From assembly GCA_017992055.1 (NCBI GenBank), contig JAGOPK010000004.1:1-64000 (forward strand): 64,000 bases of DNA, given 5' to 3'. Shown here piece by piece: positions 23,678 to 31,716 of this stretch (the first letter of the stretch is position 1; each line of letters opens with the position of its first letter). The notes under the pieces were generated by a model. It saw nothing but the letters and a program-made list of their open reading frames with translations. It did no database searches and was not told the origin of the DNA. A program made the position numbers and the translations under genes. Source of the stretch: Burkholderiaceae bacterium (GTDB taxonomy: Bacteria; Pseudomonadota; Gammaproteobacteria; Burkholderiales; Burkholderiaceae_C).

Positions 23678-23727
23678 GGGTGACGCGCCGGGCACCCTGG
23701 GGGAGCCTGAGGGTGACGCACCGGGCA
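23678..23727. repeat. Tandem 17-bp direct repeat upstream of CAT-like gene
   Basis: GGGTGACGC(G/A)CCGGGCA occurs at 23678-23694 and 23711-23727. The two copies differ at one base and start exactly 33 bp apart (about three helical turns), in the short gap between the divergent DUF2889 and CAT-like genes. Same-face spacing would suit cooperative binding by a regulator; no regulator is adjacent. Confidence 0.6.
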
Positions 23728-23743
23728 GTTAGCATGCGGCGCG

Positions 23744-24457
23744 ATGTCCTCCGCCCTGCCCCCAACCCTGCCCACAGACACCGACGACCGCTGGCTGGAT
23801 CTGGAGCGCTGGCCGCGGCGCCAGACCTTCGAGTTCTACCGCGGCTTCGACAAGCCCTACTTCAACGTCTGCTGCCGCGTCGACGTGGCGCCGCTGCAGG
23901 CCGCGCTGGCCGCCGCCGGCCCGGCCGCCGGTGGCCTGAGCCTGGCCTGCTACCACCTGACGCTGCGCCTGGCCCAGGCCATCGAGCCCTTCCGCTACCG
24001 GCTGCAGGGCGGCCGGGTGCGCGTGGTGGCGCGGCTGCAGGCCAGCACCGCGGTGCTGCGCGACGACGACAGCCTGGCCTTCGCCTACCTGCCACCGGCC
24101 CCGCGGCTGCAGGACTTTGTGCGCCAGGCGCGCGAGCGCATCGCCGTGGCGCGCCGGCCGCAGGGCGTGTTCGACCCCGACGGCCAGGGCAGCGAGGCCG
24201 ACGACCAGGAGGCCGTGCTGCACTTCACCACCCTGCCCTGGGTGCACTTCACGAGCTTCTCGCATGCGCGCAACTGGGGCCGCGAGGACGCCATCCCGAA
24301 GTTCGCCTTCGGCCGGGTCGACCCCGACGGCATCCGCGCCTGGATGCCGATGTCGGTGGAAGTGCACCATGCGCTGATGGACGGCGTGCAGGTGGGCCGC
24401 TTCGTCGAAGGCTTCGAGGCCGCGGTGGCCGCGCCCGAGGACTGGGTCGGCCGGTGA
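23744..24457 (+). CDS. Chloramphenicol acetyltransferase-like acyltransferase
   Basis: 237 residues with the type-A CAT fold. The N-terminal HFEFYR-like segment appears as TFEFYRGFDKPYFNVCCRVDV, and the catalytic His lies in VEVHHALMDGVQVG (HHxxxDG). It would transfer an acetyl or acyl group from acyl-CoA to a hydroxyl. Chromosomal CAT-like proteins of this size are not necessarily resistance enzymes, and several differ from true CATs around the chloramphenicol pocket, so resistance should not be assumed. Confidence 0.85.
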   Translation: MSSALPPTLPTDTDDRWLDLERWPRRQTFEFYRGFDKPYFNVCCRVDVAPLQAALAAAGPAAGGLSLACYHLTLRLAQAIEPFRYRLQGGRVRVVARLQASTAVLRDDDSLAFAYLPPAPRLQDFVRQARERIAVARRPQGVFDPDGQGSEADDQEAVLHFTTLPWVHFTSFSHARNWGREDAIPKFAFGRVDPDGIRAWMPMSVEVHHALMDGVQVGRFVEGFEAAVAAPEDWVGR

Positions 24458-24467
24458 TGATCCGCCG

Positions 24468-25274
24468 ATGAACGACTGGCTGCTGGCCGCCGGCCTGCCC
24501 TGGCTGAAACTGGCGCTGAAGCAGCTGCTGCTGCCGCCGGCCTCGCCGCTGCTGCTGGCTGCGCTGGGCCTGCTGCTGCTGCGTCGCTGGCCGCGCCTGG
24601 GCCGCTGGATCGCCGGCAGCGCGCTGGCCCTGCTGTGGCTGCTGTGCCTGCCGGCGGTGGGCCTGGGCCTGGGGCAGTGGCTGTGTACTCCACCGCCGCC
24701 GCTGGACGCGGCCCGTCTGCAGGCGCTGCGTGGCGCGCCGCACACCGCCGTGCTGGTGCTGGGCGCCGGCCGGCGCGATCCGGCGCCCGAATACGGCATG
24801 CCCGACCTGCCGTCGGCAACGCTGGAGCGGCTGCGCTATGGCGCTTTCGTGGCCCGCCAGACCGGCCTGCCGCTGGGCTTCAGCGGCGGCCTGGCGCCGT
24901 TTGCCGAGCCCGGCGCCACCGAGGCCGCCGCCGCGGCCCTGGTGGCGCAGCGCGACTTCGGCATGCGGCTGCGCTGGCGCGAGGACCGCTCGCAGGACAC
25001 GGCCGACAACGCCCGCCGCAGCCTGGCCCTGCTGCATGCCGATGGCATCACCCGCATCGTGCTGGTCACCCACGACCTGCACCAGCGCCGCGCGCTGGCG
25101 GCCTTCCGGCGCGCGGCCGAGCACAGCGGCATCAACCTGAGCCTGGTGCCGGCGCCGATCGAGGTGCCACCGCCCGGACCGCTGACCGCCGGCGACTGGT
25201 GGCCGTCGGTGCAGGGCCTGCGGCGCAGCTGGTACGCGATCTACGAGGCCCTGGGCCGGCTGGCCGGCGCCTGA
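24468..25274 (+). CDS. YdcF/ElyC family (DUF218) membrane protein
   Basis: 268 residues. Two N-terminal transmembrane helices (LLLAALGLLLLR and ALALLWLLCLPAVGLGLG) are followed by a DUF218 domain: VLVLGAGRRDP at its start, FSGGL, EDRSQDTADNA and VLVTHDLHQRRA. Family members (ElyC, SanA-like) influence envelope integrity and peptidoglycan/ECA precursor metabolism. 10 nt after the CAT-like gene, possibly cotranscribed. Confidence 0.88.
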   Translation: MNDWLLAAGLPWLKLALKQLLLPPASPLLLAALGLLLLRRWPRLGRWIAGSALALLWLLCLPAVGLGLGQWLCTPPPPLDAARLQALRGAPHTAVLVLGAGRRDPAPEYGMPDLPSATLERLRYGAFVARQTGLPLGFSGGLAPFAEPGATEAAAAALVAQRDFGMRLRWREDRSQDTADNARRSLALLHADGITRIVLVTHDLHQRRALAAFRRAAEHSGINLSLVPAPIEVPPPGPLTAGDWWPSVQGLRRSWYAIYEALGRLAGA

Positions 25275-25298
25275 GCCGAGGCCGCAATTGATTGACAC

Positions 25299-25877
25299 CT
25301 AACGCACAATGCGCACGGCGCAGAGATTGCGCACATGGCGCGGCCCGGGGCGCAGATCGGCGAGCGCGCGCAGCGCCAGCGGGCCGGCCTGGGCATCCAG
25401 CGCGCGGCCATCGACGCCGCGCACGACCAGCACCTGCTCGCCGGCCGGGTGGTTGAACAGCTCGCCCCAGCTGAACAGCGCGCGGTAGCCATCGCTGGCC
25501 AGGGCCTCGACCACGGCGCCGCGGGCACCACGGTCCTGCGCACCGCCAAAGCCGGCCTGCAGCAGCACATCGCGCAGCAGCACGCCCGACCAGACCGTGC
25601 TGCGCTCGCTGCCCGGGCCGGTCGCCGCGCCTGCGCCGCTGACGGTCTGGCGCTGCGTCAGCTGGGTGGTCGGCAGGGCCGACAGCGCATCGGCGTTCAA
25701 GGCCTGTGGCGCATCGCCGGCGCCATGCACGCTGAGCAAGGTGCCGGCGGGGCGAGGCCCGGGCGCCCCGGGACAGCCGCCGTCCTGGGCCTGTGCGGGC
25801 AGGCCCGGCGCAAGCAGCAAGGCAGCCATCGCCGCCAGCGCAGGGCGGCGCCGCTGCGACATCGGATGCGGGTTCAT
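25299..25877 (-). CDS. Exported molybdopterin-oxidoreductase-like domain protein
   Basis: 192 residues. A Sec-type signal ends at LPAQAQ. The mature part resembles the sulfite-oxidase/oxidoreductase molybdopterin-binding fold (STVWSGVLLRDVLLQAGF, then YRALFSWGELFN and GPLALRALADLRPGPRHVRNL). It is short for a catalytic enzyme and I do not see the conserved Mo-ligating Cys of the family in the usual place, so it may be a cofactor-free relative. Role unknown. Confidence 0.72.
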   Translation of the reverse strand: MNPHPMSQRRRPALAAMAALLLAPGLPAQAQDGGCPGAPGPRPAGTLLSVHGAGDAPQALNADALSALPTTQLTQRQTVSGAGAATGPGSERSTVWSGVLLRDVLLQAGFGGAQDRGARGAVVEALASDGYRALFSWGELFNHPAGEQVLVVRGVDGRALDAQAGPLALRALADLRPGPRHVRNLCAVRIVR

Positions 25878-25988
25878 CGGCGATTGCCGCGCGGGCGGCC
25901 ACGGGGGTTCAACACCCCGCCAGCATAGGCCACGCAAGGCGGCGACAATCTGCCCTCCCCTTTCAGTCCCTCCCCTGCCCCGCCAGCC

Positions 25989-27083
25989 ATGGCCTCGTTC
26001 GACAGCTTCCGCCAGCGCCTGCGCGCCCAGGGCGCCGCCCCGGTGCACGAAGAGCGTGTGCTGCGCCGCTGGCTGCAGGCCCGCGACCAGCAGGGCGGCC
26101 GGCAGGCGGCCGAGCACTTTCTGCCGGCGGCCGTGCGCGCCGACCTGCCGGCGCTGCTGGCCGATCTGGACGGTCTGGCGCGGGTTCAGTCCGAGCATCC
26201 GGGCGAAGACGGCTCGGCCCGGCTGCTGGTGGCGCTGGCCGATGGCCAGACCGTGGAAAGCGTGCTGATGCCGCCGGGCCGCATCCCCGGCCTGTGCGTG
26301 TCCACCCAGGTCGGCTGCGCCGTGGGCTGCGTGTTCTGCATGACCGGCCGCTCGGGCCTGCTGCGCCAGCTGGGCAGCGCCGAGATCCTGGCCCAGGTGG
26401 TGCTGGCACGGCGGCGGCGGCCGGTGCGCAAAGTGGTGTTCATGGGCATGGGCGAGCCGGCGCACAACCTCGACGCGGTGATGGAGGCCATCACCGCGCT
26501 GGGTACGCTGGGCGGCATCGGCCACAAGGAGCTGGTGTTTTCCACCGTCGGCGATGCGCGCGTGTTCGAGCGCCTGCCGCAGGGGCCGGTGAGGCCGGCG
26601 CTGGCGCTGTCGCTGCACTCCACGCAAGCCGACAAGCGCGCGCGCCTGCTGCCGCGTGCGCCGCGCATCTCGCCCGAGGAGCTGGTCGCTGCGGGTGAGT
26701 GTTATGCCCGCGCCACCGGCCATCCCATCCAGTACCAGTGGACGCTGATCGCCGGCGTCAACGACGGCGACGACGAGCTGCACGGCATTGCACGGCTGCT
26801 GGACGGCCGGCACGCGATGATGAACCTGATCCCCTACAACACCACCGAGGCGCCCGACGATGCCCAGTGGGACGGCCCGCCGCTGCAACGGCCCGATGGC
26901 GAGCGCGCGGCCGAGATGGCGCGCCAGCTGAACCGCCGCGGCATCTACACCCGGCTGCGCCGCTCGGCCGGCCAGGATGTGGACGGCGGCTGCGGCCAGC
27001 TGCGCGCGCGTGTGCTGAATGCGGAGCCGGGGGCGCACGGCGCGGCGGTGGCGCCGGTGCGGCTGCTACGCCGGCGCCAATAG
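25989..27083 (+). CDS. RlmN/Cfr-family radical SAM RNA methyltransferase
   Basis: 364 residues. The radical-SAM cluster CxxxCxxC is Cys110, Cys114, Cys117 (GCAVGCVFCMTG). Cys103 in GLCVSTQVGC and Cys335 in DVDGGCGQL correspond to the two mechanistic cysteines of RlmN (E. coli Cys118 and Cys355). GMGEP and the ALSLHS segment also match. It would methylate C2 of an adenine in 23S rRNA or tRNA. The rest diverges from housekeeping RlmN as I remember it (hisS/ndk/pilW-linked in betaproteobacteria), so this may be a second paralogue. Confidence 0.85.
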   Translation: MASFDSFRQRLRAQGAAPVHEERVLRRWLQARDQQGGRQAAEHFLPAAVRADLPALLADLDGLARVQSEHPGEDGSARLLVALADGQTVESVLMPPGRIPGLCVSTQVGCAVGCVFCMTGRSGLLRQLGSAEILAQVVLARRRRPVRKVVFMGMGEPAHNLDAVMEAITALGTLGGIGHKELVFSTVGDARVFERLPQGPVRPALALSLHSTQADKRARLLPRAPRISPEELVAAGECYARATGHPIQYQWTLIAGVNDGDDELHGIARLLDGRHAMMNLIPYNTTEAPDDAQWDGPPLQRPDGERAAEMARQLNRRGIYTRLRRSAGQDVDGGCGQLRARVLNAEPGAHGAAVAPVRLLRRRQ

Positions 27084-27110
27084 CGAACAAAGAACGAACG
27101 CGGGCCGGGC

Positions 27111-28625
27111 TCAGCCGCGGCGCGGGGCCGCGTCGGCATCCCCCAGCTGGGCCGCCACCTCCAGCAGCTGGGCGCTGCTGGGCTGGTCCCAGTGCTCGCC
27201 GATGGCGGCATGGGCATAGAAGCGCACCATCTCGGGCAGCACCAGGGGATGCAGCCAGCCGCTGCTGGCCAGGCGCTTGCGGATCGACGGATGGACGGCG
27301 CGCTCGGCCATGTCCTCGGCCAGCAGCTCGCACAGCCGGGCCTGCTCGGCCTCGGGCAGCGCAGCGATGTCGTCGACCAGGCGCTGGCGGCGCGCGGCAC
27401 GCCAGGCCTCGGTCCAGCGCGCCTGGCGGCGCTGCTGCTCGATGCGCTCGGCCTCGGAGGGAACGGCCAGGCCCGGGCTGCCCGGGGCAGGCTGGGCACC
27501 GGGCGCGGCCTGGCCGGCCGCGGCATCGACGGCCGACGGCAGCGCGGCAGCGGCCGATGCGCCCTCGCCTCCTGCCAGCAAGGCCTTCAGGTAGCGGCCC
27601 GGGTCGCGCAGCGGTTCGGGCCAGGCATGGGCCAGGCGCCGGGCCAGCGACTCCAGCGCCCGGCGCACCGCCTCCACGCCATGGGCGTCGATCAGTTCCT
27701 CGCTGCGTGCATCGTCCACGCCCAGGGCACGGGCGCGGGCCAGCACCGACAGGTCCACCGGCTCCGGCGCACGCTGCGCCTGCGGGGCCGATGGCGATGA
27801 CGGCGCCTGCTGCGGCTTGCGCCGGATCAGGAACTGCAGGTCGGAGATGAAGCGGCCCTGCTTGTACTCGACCAGTTCCACCTCCAGGTCGGTGATGGCC
27901 GAGACCTCGGCGATGGCCGGCTTCAGCGTATCGCGCTTGAAGATGCGGTATTCGAGCTTGGCCGTGCGCTCGTCGTCGGGCCGGCCGGTCAGCACCGGAC
28001 GCCACCACTGCCAGGCCTGGCGCGAGGTGCGGCCGATGTCCTTGTAGCGCGAGCAGATCTCGTACAGCGCGATGCCGGCATGCGAGCGCAGCTGCGAGAT
28101 CACCTCCAGCGACAGCCGCGCGAACACCGTGGGCTCCAGCAGTTCCTGCTTCAGGTTGACCGCATACGACCATTCCACCCAGACCTGGCCACGCAGCTTG
28201 GACAGGCGCGCATGGGCCAGCAGGCCGCTGACGTTCCAGCTGGCGCCCTCGCCGGTGGTCGGCGACTGCCATTCGACGGTGGTCGAGACCATGGCACGCA
28301 GGTGCTTCTTGATCAGCGCCTGGTCGTTGGAATCGAAGTCAACGCCACGGACGATGCGCTCCAGCGGCACGCTGAACACGTCCTTGTCCAGCCCCTGGGA
28401 CTGGGCCTCGTGCAGCAGCACGTTGTAGCTCTTGCGTGCCAGCGCGGTGATCTTGTGCGACTTGGGCACGATGGCCAGCGTATTGACCGGCTTGCGCAGC
28501 GGCAGCACACGCTGCTCGCCGGAGGCCGACGGCAGCCCGGCACGGCCTGGCCTGCGGCGCTCCGTCGCCACGCTGGCCGACGGCTCGCCCTGGCTCGCCG
28601 TCGGCAGGGTCGGATTCAAAGACAT
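27111..28625 (-). CDS. repB: Plasmid/chromid replication initiator, RepB (Rep_3) family
   Basis: 504 residues. Residues ~45-235 carry an initiator-replication domain: LAIVPKSHKITALARKSYNVLL, VPLERIVRGVDFDSNDQ, then FARLSLEVISQLRSHAGIALYEICSRY, KDIGRTSRQAWQWW and FKRDTLKPAIAEV. These are the paired winged-helix hallmarks of Rep_3 initiators that bind iterons and load the replisome. A long Ala/Glu-rich C-terminal region (~300-504) is additional and partly conserved-looking (RYLKALLAGGEG). ATG 28625 follows a TTG at 28631. It diverges from parAB across an iteron-bearing gap, so it is the initiator of the replicon this window belongs to or was derived from. Confidence 0.9.
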   Translation of the reverse strand: MSLNPTLPTASQGEPSASVATERRRPGRAGLPSASGEQRVLPLRKPVNTLAIVPKSHKITALARKSYNVLLHEAQSQGLDKDVFSVPLERIVRGVDFDSNDQALIKKHLRAMVSTTVEWQSPTTGEGASWNVSGLLAHARLSKLRGQVWVEWSYAVNLKQELLEPTVFARLSLEVISQLRSHAGIALYEICSRYKDIGRTSRQAWQWWRPVLTGRPDDERTAKLEYRIFKRDTLKPAIAEVSAITDLEVELVEYKQGRFISDLQFLIRRKPQQAPSSPSAPQAQRAPEPVDLSVLARARALGVDDARSEELIDAHGVEAVRRALESLARRLAHAWPEPLRDPGRYLKALLAGGEGASAAAALPSAVDAAAGQAAPGAQPAPGSPGLAVPSEAERIEQQRRQARWTEAWRAARRQRLVDDIAALPEAEQARLCELLAEDMAERAVHPSIRKRLASSGWLHPLVLPEMVRFYAHAAIGEHWDQPSSAQLLEVAAQLGDADAAPRRG

Positions 28626-28649
28626 GCACAACTGTAGCGCAGGCCAGGC

Positions 28650-28676
28650 TTCAGGTGAGTCGGCAACTCACCTGAA
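28650..28676. promoter_or_regulatory. Perfect 11-bp inverted repeat before repB
   Basis: TTCAGGTGAGT (28650-28660) and ACTCACCTGAA (28666-28676) are perfect inverted arms around CGGCA, 25 bp before the repB ATG. Rep_3 initiators autorepress by binding, as dimers, an inverted repeat over their own promoter, so this is the likely repB operator. Confidence 0.75.
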
Positions 28677-28701
28677 CTCAACACCCACGGCGGCCGCATT
28701 T

Positions 28702-29006
28702 CTCCCGAAAACTCTCATGTGAGAACGCGTTTCCACGGGTCGGCGGACACAGCGACGGCCGCGGGACTCTCCCGAAAACTCTCACACAGGCCTCACATCG
28801 CAACGGCAATGCCTGGCCATGCGGACGATCAACGCCCCGCTGGGGCTCGGCCCAGGAAGAACAGGCGCCAACCCCACCCCCGACGCCCCCTTGCCGCGGC
28901 GAGATCCTGCATTCACTGCCACAAGCTCCTGCGGACCTGCACCCAGGCTCCCGAATTCCAGCATCCAGGCCCCCGAAGCTTCTCCGCAACCTCCCGTATC
29001 CACTCA
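28702..29006. other. Iteron array, putative replication origin
   Basis: Two identical 16-mers CTCCCGAAAACTCTCA (28702-28717, 28769-28784; starts 67 bp apart) are followed by three degenerate copies at 28948-28963, 28970-28985 and 28991-29006, whose starts are 22 and 21 bp apart (about two helical turns, the classic iteron spacing). All have the same orientation, in the 0.6-kb gap between repB and parA. Near copies recur at 31717-31732 and 32378-32393. The gap also has AT-richer stretches near 29040-29100 that could serve as an unwinding region. Origin function is inference. Confidence 0.7.
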
Positions 29007-29250
29007 CCCAGGAACGCCCAAGGCCTTGTCCTCAAAGGACTTTTTCTGCGCTAAAGGTATTGAATGGGTTTGAAGATTCTGAACTCCTGAAAGCCGGCAC
29101 CGGGGGATTTGGAAGAGATCCCTGCCTCCCAGGCCGGGTCGGTGCGCTCTGGCAGCACTTTTCTTTGCAGAACCCGCCTTGCTTGACGGAAAATGGCCGC
29201 TGATGATGAAGGCTGTTCGACAGCAGCCTCGCCGTACCACCAGGAGCTTT
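29007..29250. other. parA upstream region
   Basis: Remainder of the repB-parA gap. It is AT-richer than the rest of the window, with runs such as CTTTTTCTGCGC and TATTGAATGGGTTTGAAGATT, and should hold the parAB promoter. I could not pick a convincing -35/-10 pair (TTGACG at 29183 has no good -10). No open frame here looks protein-like. Confidence 0.4.
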
Positions 29251-30471
29251 GTGTTGGATTCCCTGACGATCAAACCGCCCAAACCCATTTCGCTGGCCGG
29301 CATCGCCGACCAGGCCGAACGCGCCGTGGCGATGATGAACGAGATCCGCAGCGCGATGCTGGCACCGACCGCGCGCAAGACGCCACCGATCTTCAACCTC
29401 AGCCAGCTGGCCGCATTGTGTGGCATCGAAAAAGGCTCGCTCAGCCATCGCTTGGGCCGCGGTGACCTGCCCAGCGGTAGGCTCAACGAGGCCGGCAGCC
29501 GTCGCGAGTTCAGCCTGGCCGAAGCCCGGGCCTGGATACGCGAGTACCGACAAGGCAGCCGCCGGCCCGCAGGCGCCGAAGCCGTGACCATCGCCGTCGG
29601 CAACTTCAAGGGCGGTGTGTCCAAGACCACCACGGCGGTGACCCTGGCCCAGGGCCTGACCCTGCTGGGCCACAAGGTGCTGGTCATCGACACCGACCCG
29701 CAGGGCTCGCTGACCACCTTGTTCGGCATCCTGCCCGACACCGAGGTCGACGAGCAGCACACCATCCTGCCGCTGGCCATGGGCAGCGAGACCTCCATCC
29801 GCTATGCCATCCAGCCCACCTACTGGGACGGCATCGACCTGGTGGCCGCCGCGCCGGTGCTGTTTGGCGCCGAATTCGCCCTGCCGGCGCGCCAGACCCA
29901 GGAACCCGGCTTCGAGTTCTGGCGCGTGCTGGACCTGGGCATCGACGACGTGCGCGCCGACTACGATGTGATCGTCATCGACACGCCGCCGGCGCTGTCG
30001 TACACCACCATCAATGCCTTCATGGCCAGCAACGGCATCATCATGCCGTTGCCGCCCAATGCGCTGGACTTCGCCTCGGCCTCGCAGTTCTGGAGCCTGT
30101 TTGCCGACCTGACCGGTGAACTGCTGACCAAGCGCGGCCTCGACAAGGCCTTCGACTTCATCCATGTGTTGCTGGCGCGGGTGGATGCCACCGACGCGGC
30201 CAGCAACATCGTGCGCCAGTGGATCGGCTCGACCTATGCCGAGAAGGTGCTGCCGGTGGAGATTCCCAAGACCGCGGTGACCGCCACCACCAGCGCCGAG
30301 TTCGGCACGGTCTACGACATCTCGCGCTACGACGGCAGTGCCAAGACTTTCAAGCGCGCGCGCGATGCCTACGACACCTTTGTGTCGCACATCGAGGGAT
30401 CGATCCGTGCCGTGTGGCTGCGCCAGGCCCAGCAGGCGGCCGCCGCGCGTGGTGTGAAGGGAGAACGCTGA
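29251..30471 (+). CDS. parA: Plasmid-type ParA partition ATPase with N-terminal HTH
   Basis: 406 residues. Residues ~47-96 form a MerR/HTH-like DNA-binding segment (FNLSQLAALCGIEKGSLSHRLGRGDLPSG, then REFSLAEARAWIREYR), as in type Ia plasmid ParA proteins that repress their own operon. The deviant Walker A KGGVSKTT is at ~120-127, with IDTDPQGSL (A') and VIVIDTPPAL (Walker B) following. AGGAG at 29242-29246 supports GTG 29251 (or TTG 29254). parB follows after 1 nt. It drives segregation of the replicon together with ParB-parS. Confidence 0.93.
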   Translation: MLDSLTIKPPKPISLAGIADQAERAVAMMNEIRSAMLAPTARKTPPIFNLSQLAALCGIEKGSLSHRLGRGDLPSGRLNEAGSRREFSLAEARAWIREYRQGSRRPAGAEAVTIAVGNFKGGVSKTTTAVTLAQGLTLLGHKVLVIDTDPQGSLTTLFGILPDTEVDEQHTILPLAMGSETSIRYAIQPTYWDGIDLVAAAPVLFGAEFALPARQTQEPGFEFWRVLDLGIDDVRADYDVIVIDTPPALSYTTINAFMASNGIIMPLPPNALDFASASQFWSLFADLTGELLTKRGLDKAFDFIHVLLARVDATDAASNIVRQWIGSTYAEKVLPVEIPKTAVTATTSAEFGTVYDISRYDGSAKTFKRARDAYDTFVSHIEGSIRAVWLRQAQQAAAARGVKGER

Positions 30472-30472
30472 G

Positions 30473-31576
30473 ATGGCCAAGAAGCTGCTGGAGAAGGCCG
30501 GCATGATCCACCTGCCGCCGGCACGCCCGGCCGCTGCCGAGGCCGAGAGCGAAACCGAATCCGAGCGCAACAAGGCCAAGACCGCGCCGGGATCGATGCT
30601 CCAGTTCATGACCGCGCAGTCGGCGGCCGTGAAGGAAGCGGAGACTTTGCGGGAGCGCTTGTCGGAGTTCGAAGGCGCGGCCCCGGTGCGGCGGCTGGAC
30701 CCGGAGCGCATCCGCGTCTCGGCCTGGGCCAATCGCCATGCCGATTCATTCGCCGATGCGGCGTTCGAGGCGCTGAAGTCGGAGATCTCGGCCGCCGGTG
30801 GCAATGTGCAGCCAATCAAGGTGCGGCCCGTCGGCAGCGCTGCGGCCGGGCAGGGCAGGGGGGTTGGACCGTCCAACCCCCTGGATCTGTCCAATGCCGC
30901 GGGCAGCGGCGCAGGCAACGGCGCAGGCGGCGGCGCCGAGCTTGAATACGAGATCGTCTTCGGCCACCGCAGGCATCGGGCCTGCCTGGAACTTGGCCTG
31001 CCGGTGCTGGCCATGGTCGAGCCCATTGGCGAGCAGGACCTGTTCGTGCAGATGGAGCGCGAGAACCGCGCGCGGAAGGACTTGTCGGCCTGGGAGCAGG
31101 GCATGATGTATGCGCGGGCGCTGGATGGTGGGCTCTACCCGTCCAATCGCCAGCTGGCTGCGGCCATAGGACGCGACCTGGGTGATGTGGGCAAGGCCCT
31201 GGCCCTGGCGCGTCTGCCGCAGGCGGTGGTGGAGGCCTTTGCCAGCCCGCTGGACCTTCAGTACCGCTGGGCCAAGCCTTTGGGCGACGCCCAGCAACGT
31301 GATCCCGAGGGCTTGGTCAGCCGGGCGCGGGAGATCAGGAGCCGTGCCGAGGCGCTGACGCCCAAGCAGGTGTTCGAGCGGCTGATCGCGACCCCGCAGC
31401 CGAGAGAGATCGCCGGCGGCGCGGCGCCGGACATTCCGGTGGTGGTCAAGGGCCAGCGGCTGGCCACGGTGGGCAGCGATGCTGCCGGACGCACCCAGGT
31501 GCTGTTCAGTGCCGACCTGTCCCTGGAGCAGCGGGCCCGGCTGGCCCGTGCGATTGCCGCAGCCTTGGGCGGGTGA
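30473..31576 (+). CDS. parB: ParB partition protein with Gly/Ala-rich insertion
   Basis: 367 residues. The ParB N-terminal CTPase-type core has VQPIKVRPVG, the GHRRHRA box and ERENRARKDLSAWEQG (the ENxxRxDL motif); a central HTH (SNRQLAAAIGRDLGDVGKALAL) and a C-terminal dimerisation tail follow. Between VRPVG and YEIVFGHRR, where most ParBs have a short turn, there is a ~30-residue insertion (GQGRGVGPSNPLD... and GSGAGNGAGGG). Its DNA carries the palindrome at 30859-30881. Directly downstream of parA. Confidence 0.93.
   Translation: MAKKLLEKAGMIHLPPARPAAAEAESETESERNKAKTAPGSMLQFMTAQSAAVKEAETLRERLSEFEGAAPVRRLDPERIRVSAWANRHADSFADAAFEALKSEISAAGGNVQPIKVRPVGSAAAGQGRGVGPSNPLDLSNAAGSGAGNGAGGGAELEYEIVFGHRRHRACLELGLPVLAMVEPIGEQDLFVQMERENRARKDLSAWEQGMMYARALDGGLYPSNRQLAAAIGRDLGDVGKALALARLPQAVVEAFASPLDLQYRWAKPLGDAQQRDPEGLVSRAREIRSRAEALTPKQVFERLIATPQPREIAGGAAPDIPVVVKGQRLATVGSDAAGRTQVLFSADLSLEQRARLARAIAAALGG
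30859..30881. other. Candidate parS site 1 (23-bp palindrome inside parB)
   Basis: GGGGGTTGGAC-C-GTCCAACCCCC is a perfect palindrome with 11-bp arms and one central base. It sits in the inserted linker of parB (residues ~129-137). The same arms recur at 31651-31673. Type Ia ParB proteins bind short perfect palindromes near parAB, so these two copies are the best parS candidates in the window. Confidence 0.7.
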
Positions 31577-31648
31577 TGGTTGTCGATTGATGCCTGCCCA
31601 TCGCCGGCCCGCCGTATCCGACGGCCCGGCCAGGCGGAGACAAAACAG

Positions 31649-31675
31649 GAGGGGGTTGGACGGTCCAACCCCCTC
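31649..31675. other. Candidate parS site 2 (palindrome downstream of parB)
   Basis: The same GGGGGTTGGAC/GTCCAACCCCC arms as site 1, here around a central G and extended by two pairs to 13-bp arms (31649-31675), 72 bp after the parB stop. A CTTTTC stretch follows, so it might double as a parB terminator, but the one-base centre and exact identity to the copy inside parB favour a protein-binding site. Confidence 0.7.
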
Positions 31676-31716
31676 TTTTCATTTGCGGTTGCGTCGGCCC
31701 CAATTCCGTCAAGAGC

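Noticed and set aside
23744-24457. Chloramphenicol resistance gene
   Set aside because: The CAT fold and HHxxxDG are present, but chromosomal CAT-like acyltransferases commonly have other substrates, so resistance was not claimed.
28991-29006. Possible DnaA box (GTATCCACT) in the origin gap
   Set aside because: Only 7 of 9 bases match the consensus and it lies within a degenerate iteron; no second box was found nearby.
31649-31675. Palindrome read as a simple rho-independent terminator of parB
   Set aside because: The centre is one base and the arms are identical to the copy inside parB, which favours a protein-binding site. A terminator role could coexist but is not the best explanation.
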